Assembly (NCBI RefSeq): GCF_023703325.1
Contig: NZ_JAMQGM010000023.1
Span: forward strand, 84,513-148,512
DNA length: 64,000 nt
Origin: Streptomyces meridianus
GTDB lineage: Bacteria; Actinomycetota; Actinomycetes; Streptomycetales; Streptomycetaceae
Reading direction: 5' to 3'
How positions within the stretch are numbered: position 1 is the first letter of the stretch; every line of letters starts with the position of its first letter. A program made the translations under genes and the position numbers. Positions 1 to 7,665 of this stretch are shown here, one piece after another. The notes below the pieces were generated by a model. It did not search any database. It worked only from the letters and a program-made list of their open reading frames with translations, and was not told the DNA's origin.

Positions 1-150
1 TTGCGCAGAGCCGGTTGGTACGGGGGGAACCCCGGCTCGTGCGCGGCCGATGACCAGTCGGCACTCAGTACTGCGACGGCGGCTCGAAAAATGTCACACC
101 CCCGCCCGCGGAGCCCCTCCGGCCGACTGCCGCACGGACCCGGCGGACCG

Positions 151-1113
151 TCAGGACCCGAGCGCGAGCGGGTCGGACCCGAGTTCGAGGGTGTCGACCG
201 ACGAGGACAGGTCCGTCCCGCCGGTCGGCGCGGACGTGGGTGCGGTGGTGGGACCGGGCGCGGATCCGATGGTGGGCGCGGGATCGGTGGTGTTCTCGGT
301 GCCCTTGCTCACGCCGTTCTCCGGGCCGCCGACACCGTCGTCCGTCCGGCGCCCGGCCACCCCGAGCAGCGCGTCGCACTTGCGGTCGAGCGCCTCGGGA
401 CCTCCCGCGGCCTCCTCGACCCGGCGCTTCTGCTCCTCGGAGAGGGTTCCGTCGCGGTACTTGCGGCAGACGTCCGCGTCCACCGTGCCGCTGTCGCCGG
501 ACGCGGTGGGCTGCGGCTCGGCGCCCTTGCCGTCCCCCTGCTCGCCGGACTTCCCCGAGGGGCCGGCGCCGCCGCGCCGGGACGAACCGTCGTGTCCCGG
601 GTGCTCGCCGGACCTGCCGTGCCGCTTGCCGTGCGGGGGCTGCTCCGAGGCGGCGGGCACCTGCCCGGTGCCGCTGGGTGTTCCGACGGCTGAGACGCTG
701 GTGGCGGGCAAGGGCGCGGGGGCCTCCCCGAAGGGCTTCGGCAGCGCTCCGGACGCGATGGCAGCACCGCCCAGCAGCGCCGCCGAGAAGGCCACCCCGA
801 GTCCGGCCCACAGCGGCCGGCCCGGCCACGACCCCCCGCCGGCGCGGTGGGAGCGGCGGCGCGCCCCGGCCTGTCCGGACCGGGAGCTGCGGAAGGCCCG
901 CATCGCCTCGGCCTCGCCGGCCAGTTCGCCGTCGGGGGCCAGGACGACAGCAGGGAGTTCCGCCATCGCCTCCATCGTGGCGGCGAGTTCGACGGCCTGT
1001 TCCCGGGCCCGCGCGTCCGCGGTGCCGACGGCGGCGAGAGCATCGGCCGTCTCGCCGCGCAGCAAATGCTCCGCGGCGGTTGCGTCCAGCCAGCTGTACC
1101 GGTTGTCGGCCAT
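151..1113 (-). CDS. Membrane protein, putative anti-sigma partner of the upstream ECF sigma factor
   Basis: This is a 320-residue protein with no recognised domain. A helical, Ala/Glu-rich N-terminal half (about 1-75) would lie in the cytoplasm. A basic stretch and one membrane segment (about 101-121) follow, and the rest is an outer Gly/Pro/Ser-rich region holding a Cys pair (about C216 and C246, the first in a C-R-K-Y context). The start is the ATG that shares its A with the sigma-factor stop (TGATG), so translation is coupled; an in-frame start upstream lies inside the sigma gene. Coupling and topology fit an anti-sigma factor or membrane sensor for that sigma factor, but there is no zinc-binding HxxxCxxC anti-sigma motif. 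The neighbouring module at 2314-4121 has a paralogous layout. The function is inferred from context only. Confidence 0.75.
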   Translation of the reverse strand: MADNRYSWLDATAAEHLLRGETADALAAVGTADARAREQAVELAATMEAMAELPAVVLAPDGELAGEAEAMRAFRSSRSGQAGARRRSHRAGGGSWPGRPLWAGLGVAFSAALLGGAAIASGALPKPFGEAPAPLPATSVSAVGTPSGTGQVPAASEQPPHGKRHGRSGEHPGHDGSSRRGGAGPSGKSGEQGDGKGAEPQPTASGDSGTVDADVCRKYRDGTLSEEQKRRVEEAAGGPEALDRKCDALLGVAGRRTDDGVGGPENGVSKGTENTTDPAPTIGSAPGPTTAPTSAPTGGTDLSSSVDTLELGSDPLALGS

Positions 1114-1838
1114 CACATGTCCTTCTGCGTCCACACGCACGTTTCCGTCACACCAGCCGGGGCAACCGCACGCGGGCGGTATCCGAACCGCTCGGGAATC
1201 CCGTCGAACCCGTCGGTAACCGGGCCGCCCGCCGGGTCCGCCCCGCCGGGGGCCGGCTCGAGGAGTTCCGCGAGCCTCCGCAGGCCGCGGTGGGCGGCCG
1301 TCCGGACCGCGCCGGGACGCTTGCCGAGCACCTTGGCGGCGCTCTTCGCGTCGAGCCCGACGACGACCCGCAGCACCACCGCCTCCGCCTGGTCCTGGGG
1401 CAGTTCCGCGATCAGGCGCAGGGTGCGCCCCGTGCCGAGCGCCTCCAGCGCCTCCCCCACCGTGTCCGAGTTCCCCGCACGGTCGGCGAGTTCGGTCTCG
1501 TCACCACTGACGGCGGGCCTGCGGCCGCGCATGCGGATGTGGTCCAGGGCCCGGTTCCGGGCGATCCGCGCGGCCCAGCCACGGAAGCGGTCGGCGTCGC
1601 CGCTGAACTTTCCGAGGTCGCGGGCTATCTGGAGCCACGCCTCGGAGGTCACGTCCTCCGCGTCGGTCTCGCCGACAAGCGTCCGGACATAGCCGAGCAG
1701 CCGCGGGTGCACAGCCCGGTAGACGGTACGGAACGCGGTCTCGTCCCCGTCCTGGGCGGCGTGCACCGCGGACGTCAGCTCGGCGTCTTCCCCCAGCACG
1801 CTTTCATCCTGCCCCACGGTCCTCCGGCCTTCCGACAT
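1113..1838 (-). CDS. ECF-type RNA polymerase sigma factor
   Basis: The product is 241 residues with the two-domain layout of ECF sigma factors. Sigma region 2 is about 24-95 (motifs AFRTVYRAVHPRLLGYVR, EDVTSEAWLQIARD, FRGWAARIARNRALDHIR). Region 4 is about 140-195 (LPQDQAEAVVLRVVVGLDAKSAA, then a helix-turn-helix in KRPGAVRTAAHRGLRRL). It would direct RNA polymerase to an alternative promoter set. A tail of about 45 residues follows region 4. The ATG at 1838 is chosen because the ECF domain begins soon after; its ribosome site is weak. The stop overlaps the membrane-protein gene downstream. A close paralogue with the same arrangement lies at 3480-4121. The regulon is unknown. Confidence 0.88.
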   Translation of the reverse strand: MSEGRRTVGQDESVLGEDAELTSAVHAAQDGDETAFRTVYRAVHPRLLGYVRTLVGETDAEDVTSEAWLQIARDLGKFSGDADRFRGWAARIARNRALDHIRMRGRRPAVSGDETELADRAGNSDTVGEALEALGTGRTLRLIAELPQDQAEAVVLRVVVGLDAKSAAKVLGKRPGAVRTAAHRGLRRLAELLEPAPGGADPAGGPVTDGFDGIPERFGYRPRAVAPAGVTETCVWTQKDM

Positions 1839-2088
1839 GGGGGGAGCCCTACGATCCGGTCTGCGCTCGCCCCCACGGTGCGCGCCCCCAGATGCTCCGC
1901 CGCTCCGCGCGTCCGTTCCAATGGCCCGGCGGCCGCGTCGCCCACCGGCACGGACGGGAACGCTAGCCGCAGGGCCCCGTCCGAGTCCACGCTCCCAGGG
2001 GCCCGGCGGACGACCATGACAAGGGTGTGACACAAACCCCGCGGGCGGCGCTGTTAGGAGTACGGGCCCGCAACGGGCCCCCGATACC

Positions 2089-2132
2089 GACGGCCGGGGT
2101 CTCTCCTGTGGGGGGTGGCGACCCCGGCCGTC
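2089..2132 (-). terminator. Hairpin terminator after the second sigma partner gene
   Basis: A perfect 13-bp inverted repeat (GACGGCCGGGGTC / GACCCCGGCCGTC) with an 18-base loop lies about 180 bases beyond the stop of the minus-strand gene ending at 2314. A second short dyad (GGGCCCG-CAA-CGGGCCC, about 2064-2080) sits next to it. There is no T-run, as is usual in Streptomyces. The rest of 1839-2313 holds no convincing gene and is probably the promoter and leader of the sigma gene. Confidence 0.6.
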
Positions 2133-2313
2133 CTCTTCGCTGCGGGGCCGCCGTGTTCCGCTGCGGTGTTGTCGCGCCGGAGTGCCGGCCCGCCGCCGCG
2201 CGGTTCCCCCGACGGGCGCACGGCGGCCGGCGGCGGTACGGCTCACGGATCGGTCCCGGCAGGCAGGGTCTGCTTCCCGGGACCGGTACGCGGGACCGGC
2301 CCCGGCGGGAGTG

Positions 2314-3483
2314 TCAGGACGTGGGCGAGGGCGTGCCGGAGGCTTCGGGTTCCGGTTCGTCCGGTGAAGTTCCGCTTCCGGAGCCTTCGTTGGCGTCCGT
2401 CCCGGAATCATCCGGTTCGCCGGGAGCATCGGGGCTGCCGCTCTCGTCCGGTGTCGTCTCGCCGGATCCGGTGCCGTCCTGGCCGCTGTCCTCGGAACCC
2501 TGCCCCTTGCCGGTGCCGTTGCCGTTGTTCCGGCCGTTGCCGGTGCCGTTGTCCTGGCCGTTGCCGGTGCTCCCCCGGTTGGTGCTCTCCGGCGCCGGCG
2601 TGCCGGGGCTCCCGGATCCGGATCGTTGCTCGTCGGAATCCTCACCGGGCTTCCCGGGCCCGTCCTTGTCGGGCTCGGTCCCACCGGTCTTCTTCTCGTC
2701 CGGCTCCTTGCCCTCGGCCTTCCCCTCGCCCGGCTTCCCCTTCCCCGTGCCGGGCAGCCGCTCGCAGTACTCGGACACGCTCTCGTCCTCGCCCGCCTCG
2801 TACGCAAGCCTCACGAGGGTGTCGACGTCGGGCACCTGGCCCGCCCGCAGGGCGTGCTCGTAGTCGCGGCACAGGGCCTCGATCTCCCGGGTGGCGACCG
2901 TCCGCGGGTCGCCCTCGGCGGGGGGCGGCGCGTTGCGTCCCGGTGCGCCGTGGGAGGAGCTCCCCGAGGGAACCGACGTGACGATCCCGGACGGGGTGAC
3001 CGGCAGTTCCCCCGGCTCCACGGCACCGGGCCGGAGAGGCCCCGGCGGCATCGGCAGGGCCCCGGTCCCTGCGGCCACCGCGACCCCGCACAGGGCCACC
3101 GCGGCCACCACGGCGCCTACGGCCGCCCGTGCTGACCGGACGCCCGACGGGAAACTCCCCATCGTCCACGGTGCCTTCGCGACGCTCCGCCGCCGGCTCC
3201 AGTCGTCCTGCCGCCGAGCCACCCCGGCATGCTCCCCCGCTTCCCGCGCGGCACGGAAGGCCGCCAGCGCCTCCTCCTGCCGCGCCCGGGCCCCGGCGGT
3301 GTCCCCTGCGGGGGGACCGGCGGCAGCGGCGAGGAGCCGCGCAAGGGCGGCGACGTCGTCCGACTCGGCGGCACCGGCCGCCGACGGCCGCGGACGTCGG
3401 CCGCCGAGCAGTTCCTCCGCACGCCTGCGGTTCAGACTGCGGCCGGCCGGCCTCCGGCTCTCTGCTTCTCGGTTGTCGGTCAT
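2314..3483 (-). CDS. Membrane protein, putative anti-sigma partner of the second ECF sigma factor
   Basis: This is a 389-residue protein with a charged, Ala-rich cytoplasmic part (1-115), one membrane segment (about 118-138) and a long outer part. The outer part has a predicted helical patch with a Cys pair (about C205 in C-R-D-Y and C240), then roughly 140 residues of low-complexity Gly/Asn/Asp/Ser/Pro/Glu repeats to the end. The ATG has a good ribosome site (GGAAGAG) and overlaps the sigma-factor stop as ATGA. Size, topology and the C-[RK]-x-Y Cys-pair segment mirror the partner of the first sigma factor, pointing to duplication. The role as membrane sensor or anti-sigma factor is inferred. 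Confidence 0.75.
   Translation of the reverse strand: MTDNREAESRRPAGRSLNRRRAEELLGGRRPRPSAAGAAESDDVAALARLLAAAAGPPAGDTAGARARQEEALAAFRAAREAGEHAGVARRQDDWSRRRSVAKAPWTMGSFPSGVRSARAAVGAVVAAVALCGVAVAAGTGALPMPPGPLRPGAVEPGELPVTPSGIVTSVPSGSSSHGAPGRNAPPPAEGDPRTVATREIEALCRDYEHALRAGQVPDVDTLVRLAYEAGEDESVSEYCERLPGTGKGKPGEGKAEGKEPDEKKTGGTEPDKDGPGKPGEDSDEQRSGSGSPGTPAPESTNRGSTGNGQDNGTGNGRNNGNGTGKGQGSEDSGQDGTGSGETTPDESGSPDAPGEPDDSGTDANEGSGSGTSPDEPEPEASGTPSPTS
2496..2590. repeat. Degenerate tandem repeat within the outer domain coding sequence
   Basis: Short imperfect units based on CCGTTGCCGGTG / CCGTTGTCCTGG recur across about 95 bases. They encode an Asn/Gly/Thr-rich stretch of the membrane protein's outer tail. 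Such units are prone to copy-number change by slippage. Confidence 0.55.
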
Positions 3484-4121
3484 CCCAACTCTTCCAGCGT
3501 ACGAGGGGCCGAAGACGTCACGGTTGGCCCGGCCGTGCCCGACGCCCCGTTGCGCGTGCGGAGTTGCCGGGCCAGCCGCTTCAGCCCGCGGTACGAAGCG
3601 GTGCGGACGGCGCCCGGCCGCTTGCCCAGGACCCGCGCGGCGTCCGGGCCGTCCAGCCCGACGACGACCCGCAGCAGGACCGCCTCCGCCTGGTCGCGGG
3701 GCAGCGCGGCGACCAACTCGAGAGCCTGTTCGGTCGACAGCGTCTCGAGCGCCTGGCTCTCGGTGTCGTGGGCGCTCGGCAGTTCCAGCAGGTCCTGCTC
3801 CAGCAAGGTGGTCCGGGGGCGGCTGTTCTGCCGTCGGAGGTGGTCGAGGGCCCGGTGCCGGGCGATCGTCGCGGTCCAGCCGCGAAAGCCCTTGCCGTCG
3901 CCGTGGAACCGTCCGATGTCGCGGGCGATCTCCAGCCACGCTTCGGCCACGACGTCCTCGGCGTCGTCCCCCACGAGCCCGTGCACGTACCCCAGCAGCC
4001 TGGGGTGCAGGGCGCGGTAGAGAATGGCGAACGCCGTTTCGTCACCGTTCTGTGCCCGCTCGACGGCCGCACCTATCCCGCCGTCGTTTCCGTCCGGCGC
4101 ACGTCGGCGGTCCCCCTGCAT
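3480..4121 (-). CDS. ECF-type RNA polymerase sigma factor (paralogue of the one at 1113-1838)
   Basis: The product is 213 residues. Region 2 motifs (AFAILYRALHPRLLGYVH, EDVVAEAWLEIARDIG, FRGWTATIARHRALDHLRR) and region 4 (LPRDQAEAVLLRVVVGLDGPDAA, then KRPGAVRTASYRGLKRL) match the first sigma factor closely. Start choice: an in-frame TTG at 4229 would add 36 residues, but that TTG is the first triplet of a TTGACA -35-like hexamer and the extension is not ECF-like. The ATG at 4121, with GAGGA about 12 bases upstream, is preferred. The stop overlaps the membrane-partner start as ATGA. Promoter specificity and inducing signal are unknown. Confidence 0.87.
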   Translation of the reverse strand: MQGDRRRAPDGNDGGIGAAVERAQNGDETAFAILYRALHPRLLGYVHGLVGDDAEDVVAEAWLEIARDIGRFHGDGKGFRGWTATIARHRALDHLRRQNSRPRTTLLEQDLLELPSAHDTESQALETLSTEQALELVAALPRDQAEAVLLRVVVGLDGPDAARVLGKRPGAVRTASYRGLKRLARQLRTRNGASGTAGPTVTSSAPRTLEELG

Positions 4122-4200
4122 GCCCACGCCGTCCTCTTCGTACCGGATACGGCACCGCTCATCGTGCCCATGTCCCCCCGGGCCCGAGACCCCGCCCAGA

Positions 4201-4229
4201 ATACGATTCCACTCCTTACCCGGTGTCAA
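4201..4229 (-). promoter_or_regulatory. Candidate promoter of the second sigma module
   Basis: On the minus strand, TTGACA (4229-4224) is followed 17 bases later by TCGTAT (4206-4201), a weak -10. It lies 80 bases before the preferred ATG. The -35 is perfect and the -10 poor, so the call is tentative. Confidence 0.35.
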
Positions 4230-4291
4230 CCCCCGTTCGACATCTCGTGATCAACTCCCCACGAAGCGGTCACGTTTCGCGCGGGTCCGCT

Positions 4292-4726
4292 TCACGGGGT
4301 GTCGTGCGAACGGCGCTCCGGCGCCTGAACCAGCAGAAAGAACCCGTGTATTGATTCCTCGGGCCCGACCAGGAAGCGGTTCACCACCCGGCCCAGCGGG
4401 TTCCAGACCCGCCCGGTGGACATCCTGATGCCCACCGGCTGGCGGAACAACCGCCCCTCGTCGTCCCTGAGGTCCACCCACTCGGCATGGGTGCGGCGCA
4501 CGATCACCTCGCCCACATAGGCGCCGAGTCCGAAGAGCGTCTCGGCGACCTGGGTCTTCTCCGGCTGGTCGCGTCGCAGCCCGTCCACGACGAAATCCAC
4601 GATGTGCAGGCTGGCGACCGAGTAGTCGAGCGGCAACCGGTGCTGTTCGGTCAGTGTCCTGACCACACCCGCCGTATAGCTCCGCATCTGACCGGCCTTG
4701 GGCAGCCGCCTCGGTTGCTCATGCAT
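4292..4726 (-). CDS. Conserved hypothetical protein, 144 residues
   Basis: I do not recognise this family. The protein is mixed alpha/beta, without signal peptide or membrane segment. Its middle (HIVDFVVDGLRR, then ETLFGLGAYVGEVIVRR) is followed by a beta-rich half ending in a conserved-looking WNPLGRVVNRFLVG segment. That order resembles small DUF3806-like proteins, but I cannot confirm it. The ATG at 4726 has GGAGG 12 bases upstream; a second ATG at 4687 would remove 13 residues. It is monocistronic and upstream of the sigma module with a gap of about 170 bases, so a functional link is not implied. Confidence 0.7.
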   Translation of the reverse strand: MHEQPRRLPKAGQMRSYTAGVVRTLTEQHRLPLDYSVASLHIVDFVVDGLRRDQPEKTQVAETLFGLGAYVGEVIVRRTHAEWVDLRDDEGRLFRQPVGIRMSTGRVWNPLGRVVNRFLVGPEESIHGFFLLVQAPERRSHDTP

Positions 4727-4966
4727 TCCCCGTGCAAACCTCCGGCTCGCAGGACCCGGGGGCAGCAGAGCGCCCGCTCCCCCGAGGGGAGCGGTCCCCT
4801 CCCCCGCCACACAGAGCGCAGCAACCTCACCAAGTGTCACCCGCATCCGCGGATCAACGGACGCCGGCGGGCGGGTCGTCCCGGATCCCGGTCCGGCACC
4901 CGGAAGGCGCGGCCCCGCAGGCCGACCCGTTGCGGCCCCTCGACGGGCGGAGGGAGACTTGCGACC

Positions 4967-5482
4967 GTGCTGATCAGACGCGAAACACCGGCCGACATCC
5001 CGTCCGTGCACGCCGTGATCGCGGCGGCCTTCGCCGCGCCGGACGTCCCGGAACCGGACGAGGCCGCACTCGTCGGCCGGCTGCGCGGCTCCGGCGCCTG
5101 GCTGCCCGAGCTGTCCCTGGTGGCCGTCGGCGAACGGGGACAGCTCGTCGGGCATGTGCTGTGCACCCGCGGGCACGTCGACGACGTCCCGGCCCTCGGC
5201 CTCGCGCCGCTCGCGGTGTCCCCGGGCCACCAGGGCCGGGGGACGGGCGGCGCACTCGTCCACGCGGTGCTGGGCGCGGCCGACGCGCTCGGCGAGCCGC
5301 TCGTCGCCGTGCTCGGCAGCCCCGCCTACTACGGGCGCTTCGACTTCCGGCCGAGCGCAGAGGCGGGCGTCGCGCCGCCGGATCCCCGCTGGGCTGCGCA
5401 CTTCCAGGTCCGCACCCTGACCGGCCACGCGCCGGCGATCCGCGGCACGTTCCGTTACGCGCCGCCGTTCGACGGCCTCTGA
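4967..5482 (+). CDS. GNAT-family N-acetyltransferase
   Basis: The 171-residue product transfers an acetyl group from acetyl-CoA to an unknown amine. The N-terminus (IRRETPADIPSVHAVI) is typical of GNAT strand 1/helix 1. The acetyl-CoA-binding motif appears as HQGRGTGGALV (Q-x-x-G-x-G/A). The following part (VLGSPAYYGRFDF) matches the subgroup often annotated YhbS-like. The start is GTG 4967 with a strong ribosome site (GGAGGGAG); longer in-frame ORFs upstream carry no domain. A hairpin lies directly after the stop. Confidence 0.85.
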   Translation: MLIRRETPADIPSVHAVIAAAFAAPDVPEPDEAALVGRLRGSGAWLPELSLVAVGERGQLVGHVLCTRGHVDDVPALGLAPLAVSPGHQGRGTGGALVHAVLGAADALGEPLVAVLGSPAYYGRFDFRPSAEAGVAPPDPRWAAHFQVRTLTGHAPAIRGTFRYAPPFDGL

Positions 5483-5511
5483 GCACCGGCCCCCGCCGGG
5501 GGTGCCGGTGC
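5483..5511 (+). terminator. Hairpin terminator after the GNAT gene
   Basis: The inverted repeat GCACCGGC ... GCCGGTGC, extended by an inner CCCC/GGGG stem, begins at the base after the stop codon. It lies between convergent genes and could serve both strands. Confidence 0.6.
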
Positions 5512-5549
5512 CGGGCTCCGCGGGACGACCGCGGGTCGGTACAGGCCGC

Positions 5550-6050
5550 TCAGCGCAGGTCGCTCGGTGCGGACTGCCAGCCGAAGGCGTCCTCCAGCGA
5601 GTCGGCGGCGCCCAGCGTCAGCGACGCCTTCCCGTACCCGTCGCTGCCTGCGGCCGAGTCGAGCGACGCATCGCGCTGCCGTTGGAAGCCGTGCCAGCCG
5701 GCGGTCTCGCCCTCCACGAGCAGTTCGTCGGCCACGCAGTCCATGACGACGCCGCCGACGGCCCCGGCCAGCCGGTGCACGACGGTCAGCACGTCGTCGC
5801 CGGTGCCGTGCACCTGGAGCATGATCGCCTCCACCGGGTCCGAGTCACTGACGTTGATCTCCAGCGACCAGGTCGGGCCCTCCAGCACGCCCCAGGCGGG
5901 GTCGGAGAGGTCGGCGTCCGGCATCGTCCCGGCCAACGCGGCCAGCACCTGGGCGCGCCGGCCGAGGGACGGCCCTTCGCCGTCCTCCGGCAACTCGTCG
6001 AACACTGCGTTCTCGTCGGGTACGGGCATCAGGAGCAGGTCCCAGCTCAA
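5550..6050 (-). CDS. Hypothetical protein, 166 residues (LSWDLLLMPVP N-terminus)
   Basis: The family is not recognised. The protein is acidic, soluble and mixed alpha/beta; the opening SWDLLLMPVPDEN recalls a group of small Streptomyces hypotheticals. Start choice: TTG 6050 is preferred because GGAGAG sits six bases upstream and it gives the expected short N-terminus. A TTG at 6062 and an ATG at 6029 are alternatives without a good ribosome site. It is convergent with the GNAT gene and separated by 134 bases from the GNAT-AAA gene upstream. Confidence 0.65.
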   Translation of the reverse strand: MSWDLLLMPVPDENAVFDELPEDGEGPSLGRRAQVLAALAGTMPDADLSDPAWGVLEGPTWSLEINVSDSDPVEAIMLQVHGTGDDVLTVVHRLAGAVGGVVMDCVADELLVEGETAGWHGFQRQRDASLDSAAGSDGYGKASLTLGAADSLEDAFGWQSAPSDLR

Positions 6051-6184
6051 CGTGCTCTCCAAGGGCGTGAGTCCGGCAGGGCGGTGCAGACGCTATCGCC
6101 TGCCTGCCGTTCTGCGTCCCGCCCCGGAGGACCCGCTCTCCCCGCACCGGCTTTCCGGGGCCGTCGGGAGACCCGGCGAGGCGG

Positions 6185-7453
6185 TCAGGTCCGGGCGAAC
6201 CGCGTCGTCTGCTCGGCGAACTCCTGCGCCATCAGCGCGCTGACGGTGGGCCGGGTGTGGCGGATCGTCCGCAGGTAGTCCCCCGTCGCGGGGTGGGCCC
6301 GCCGGCCGGTGTCGACGGTGCGCTCGAACATGGCCTGGGCAACGGTGCGCGCGGCCTGCCCGATGTCCGCCGGAGTGAATCCGTCGCTGGCGGCGGCGAG
6401 CACTTCGGCGTCGGCCTCTGCCCCCGCCCGGTCCAGGAAGCTCCTCCACAGGGCGGCCCTCGCGGCCTGGTCGGGAGGACCGATGGGAAGCACGTAGTCG
6501 AAGCGGCCGTGCCGCAGGAACGCCGGATCGAGCGCGCTCACGTCGTTGGTGGCGCACACCAGCAGCCGGTCGTCGCGCTCGCGGAACCGGACGATCGCCT
6601 TCAGCAGTTCGTTGACGACACCGAGGGACAAGGGGTCGCCCTTCCGGCGCTCGCCGGCGACCTCCTCGACCTCGTCGATGAACACCAGCACGTGGTCGAG
6701 CCGGGAGATCTCCTCGAACCGGCGGCTCAGCCCCGTCGCCAAGCCGTCCCCGACGGCGAGACGAGCCGGGAACAATTCGACCAGCGGCCAGCCGAGCCGG
6801 CCGGCAGCGGCCCGCGCGAACGTGGACTTGCCGGTGCCCGGAGGTCCGAACAGCACCACGGCGCGCGGCAGTTCGACACCGTGCTGCTCGGCGAGCTCCG
6901 GATGGGCCAGCGGCAGGACGAGGCGCCGCTCGATGAGCGCCTTCTCCGCCGCCATCCCGGAGACCCGGTTCCAGAGCCCCTCGTGGGGCCGTTCGGCTCC
7001 GAGATCCGAGAGCAGGTCCGCTTCGTGCGGCGTCACCGGCTCCGTCTTCTCGAAGAACACCAGTCCGCTGCGGGTGCCGAACCCCGAGTTCCGCAGCGCC
7101 TTGACGCCGGTCTCGCCCTCCGGGAGGACAGTCGCCAGCGTCCGCACGCCGGCCGCGGCCAGCCGCTGCTCCAGTGCGCTCAGCAAGGCGCTGCCCAGGC
7201 CCATGTTCCGCCACGACGGCAGCAGACCGATGCGCAGGATCCACGCCCGGTCGGCGTCGATCCGGCTCACCGACGCGCCCACCACGACGTCGTCGACCAG
7301 GGCGACGACTGCCGGGTGCTCCGCCTGGAGCGCGGCCACGACGTCGGAGAGGCGGAAGATCGGCGGCTCGTCGGTGGTCCGGCTCTCCGTGTCCAACCGG
7401 ACGACGGCCTCCAGATCGTCCAGCGTGAAATCCCTGATGTGCCACTCGGGCAT
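6185..7453 (-). CDS. GNAT acetyltransferase fused to an AAA+ ATPase
   Basis: The 422-residue product has two domains. Residues 3-140 are a GNAT fold with the acetyl-CoA motif WRNMGLGSALL (about 81-91). Residues 170-400 are an AAA+ ATPase with Walker A GPPGTGKS (about 203-210), Walker B VLVFIDEVEE (about 255-264), a sensor-1-like CATNDVSALDPAFLRHGRFD segment typical of the FtsH/CDC48/spastin group, and a sensor-2-like ADIGQAART helix. The AAA part could remodel a protein that the GNAT part modifies, but the substrate is unknown. The start is ATG 7453 with GGAGG upstream; a slightly earlier ATG lacks one. The gene is divergent from the amidase gene and looks monocistronic. Confidence 0.85.
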   Translation of the reverse strand: MPEWHIRDFTLDDLEAVVRLDTESRTTDEPPIFRLSDVVAALQAEHPAVVALVDDVVVGASVSRIDADRAWILRIGLLPSWRNMGLGSALLSALEQRLAAAGVRTLATVLPEGETGVKALRNSGFGTRSGLVFFEKTEPVTPHEADLLSDLGAERPHEGLWNRVSGMAAEKALIERRLVLPLAHPELAEQHGVELPRAVVLFGPPGTGKSTFARAAAGRLGWPLVELFPARLAVGDGLATGLSRRFEEISRLDHVLVFIDEVEEVAGERRKGDPLSLGVVNELLKAIVRFRERDDRLLVCATNDVSALDPAFLRHGRFDYVLPIGPPDQAARAALWRSFLDRAGAEADAEVLAAASDGFTPADIGQAARTVAQAMFERTVDTGRRAHPATGDYLRTIRHTRPTVSALMAQEFAEQTTRFART

Positions 7454-7586
7454 GACCGACGGCCTCCCGCACACTCGCTTCCTCCCCATCATCAGGGCAG
7501 CGCCCGTACGGCACGACTCGGAATGACATGGGGCTGATGTCCCTGATGAAAGTGCTATGAAGGGTCATGCAGCCGGTGGAGTGACG

Positions 7587-7615
7587 TTTCAGGACACCCC
7601 CGCGCTGGGTAGAAC
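7587..7615 (+). promoter_or_regulatory. Candidate promoter for the FG-GAP amidase gene
   Basis: TTTCAG (7587-7592), 17 bases, then TAGAAC (7610-7615), which fits the streptomycete -10 TAGRRT at five of six positions. It would give a leader of about 44 bases before TTG 7666. The -35 is weak. Confidence 0.3.
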
Positions 7616-7665
7616 AGGACGCTCGCCTGCGCGAGCGGCGCCAATACCGCAGATCTGGGGGGACC

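Noticed and set aside
1..150. Frames running off the left end on both strands
   Set aside because: Arg/Pro/Gly-rich shadow composition, no domain and no ribosome site; they overlap the well-supported minus-strand gene.
4122..4229. Longer start (TTG 4229) for the second sigma factor
   Set aside because: The added residues are not ECF-like and the TTG falls in a TTGACA promoter hexamer.
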